14,975 nt of DNA from Pseudomonadota bacterium. GTDB lineage: Bacteria > Myxococcota_A > Polyangia > Haliangiales > Haliangiaceae. The stretch is taken from contig JAEYYY010000403.1 of NCBI GenBank assembly GCA_023430775.1, positions 1-14,975 of the forward strand, written 5' to 3'. This document shows positions 14,237 to 14,975 of the stretch, in pieces. How positions within the stretch are numbered: position 1 is the stretch's first letter; each line of letters begins with the position of its first letter. The notes under the pieces are model-generated. The model saw only the letters and a list, made by a program, of their open reading frames with translations. It had not been told where the DNA came from and ran no database searches. Both the position numbers and the translations under genes were made by a program.

Positions 14237-14975
14237 TCAGCGACGGTAGGTGACGCCGACCTCGACAGTGCGCGGCGCGCCTTCGGTATCGACGCCGGCC
14301 CGGCCGACGAGATAGCGCCGGTCGAACAGGTTCTGCACCGCCGAGAACACGCCGACACCGCCGCCGAGCTCGCGGGCGACCCGCGCATCGACCAGCGCGA
14401 CCGCACCGATCGGCAGCGTCGCCAGGTCGTCCTCGAACATCCTGCCGAGGTAGCGGACCTGCGCGACGATGCTGGCGATGCGAGGATCCTCGAACGCGAT
14501 CGCGGCGGTCGCGCGCAGCTTCGGATCCTGCGGCAGCGGCTTGCCTACGAGATCCGGATGCCCGGGAGCGTCGGTCACCTTCGCGTCGACGTAGGTGTGA
14601 GACACCGCCACCGTCCACGCCGGCGCCGGCTGCCAGCGTGCCGCGAGCTCGATGCCGGCGATCCGCGCTTCACCGAGGTTCTGGCGCTGTCGCATCGCGC
14701 CGCTCGGCAGCGGCTCGACGAGGGTGACGTTCGCGATCGCGTCCGACTGGCGATTCCAGAAGCCGATCGCGCTGACCTTGATCCCCGCGAGCTTCACCTG
14801 CGGTCCGAGCTCCGCGCCCCACAGCGTCTCGGGGCGCAGCTCGGCATTCGCGGCGGTCAGGATGGTGCCGACCTGGAACGGCCGATACAGCTCGTTCAGC
14901 GTCGGCGCGCGAAATGACCGATACGCGTTGGCGCGCACCGCGACGTGCTCGCTCGCGTGGACCAGCCCGCCGACG
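14237..14975 (-). CDS. TonB-dependent outer-membrane receptor, C-terminal part (5' partial)
   Basis: C-terminal beta-barrel end of a TonB-dependent receptor, open through the right edge. The GTG at 14938 is an internal Val: the frame continues upstream as GGLVHASEHVA before VRANAYRSFRAPTLNELYRPF. That SFRAPTLNELYRPF stretch is a hallmark of these barrels, followed by ELRPETLWGAELG, alternating beta strands, the conserved RIAGIELAARWQP turn and the closing NLFDRRYL and terminal strand RTVEVGVTYRR. The barrel ends in Arg-Arg instead of the usual terminal aromatic residue; the nearest aromatic is Tyr at -2. Such receptors import iron chelates, cobalamin or carbohydrates with TonB energy. The plug domain is outside the window, so the ligand cannot be assigned. 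It is followed after 127 bp by the SRPBCC-dehydrogenase pair on the same strand. Confidence 0.93.
   Translation of the reverse strand, partial: VGGLVHASEHVAVRANAYRSFRAPTLNELYRPFQVGTILTAANAELRPETLWGAELGPQVKLAGIKVSAIGFWNRQSDAIANVTLVEPLPSGAMRQRQNLGEARIAGIELAARWQPAPAWTVAVSHTYVDAKVTDAPGHPDLVGKPLPQDPKLRATAAIAFEDPRIASIVAQVRYLGRMFEDDLATLPIGAVALVDARVARELGGGVGVFSAVQNLFDRRYLVGRAGVDTEGAPRTVEVGVTYRR

Overview
The window is a GC-rich (about two-thirds G+C by eye), densely coding stretch of a Gram-negative bacterial chromosome. Three lipoprotein-type exported proteins, an Ig-like/LamG surface protein, a VIT-vWA-DUF2135 protein, a PEGA-repeat protein and a TonB-dependent receptor point to an organism with an elaborate outer surface. 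Myxococcota (a myxobacterium-like deltaproteobacterium) is the best guess. This is inferred from domain content and style, not from a marker gene. I see no RNA gene, CRISPR array, insertion sequence or phage gene.

Left part (1-5855): the C-terminal end of a repeat-rich surface protein, then a 101-bp gap full of dyad symmetry, then an exported GH13 alpha-amylase/neopullulanase-like enzyme. Convergent to it, with a 1-nt gap, is an M13 (neprilysin/PepO-like) zinc metallopeptidase lipoprotein. Both enzymes carry all the catalytic residues expected, and both probably act outside the cytoplasm on polymers or peptides.

Middle part (5856-11988): a 190-bp divergent promoter region opens a rightward gene run. 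It holds a 1006-aa VIT-vWA-TPR-DUF2135 lipoprotein, a five-PEGA-repeat exported protein (GTGA overlap), a rhomboid protease with an extra C-terminal helical domain (10-nt gap), a 51-aa CPxC single-membrane-span protein (28-nt gap) and a DUF2243 membrane protein (ATGA overlap). Spacing suggests one operon, or two adjacent ones. The first three genes could form a cell-surface module: a metal-dependent binding lipoprotein, a periplasmic repeat protein and an intramembrane protease. The last two look like a separate membrane pair.

Right part (11975-14975), leftward: a truncated TonB-dependent receptor, then after 127 bp a membrane/SRPBCC fusion protein and a zinc-dependent alcohol dehydrogenase of the glutathione-independent formaldehyde dehydrogenase type, coupled by an ATGA overlap. 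The dehydrogenase gene ends inside the DUF2243 gene (14-nt convergent overlap).

Across the window the palindrome GCGATCGC (the cyanobacterial HIP1 octamer) occurs 13 times by my count and its core CGATCG about fifty times, far above base-composition expectation. Most copies encode Ala-Ile-Ala. The least-described elements are the 51-aa CPxC protein, the internal duplication in its DUF2243 partner, the vWA/PEGA/rhomboid gene run, and a 16-bp perfect palindrome containing the amylase start codon.
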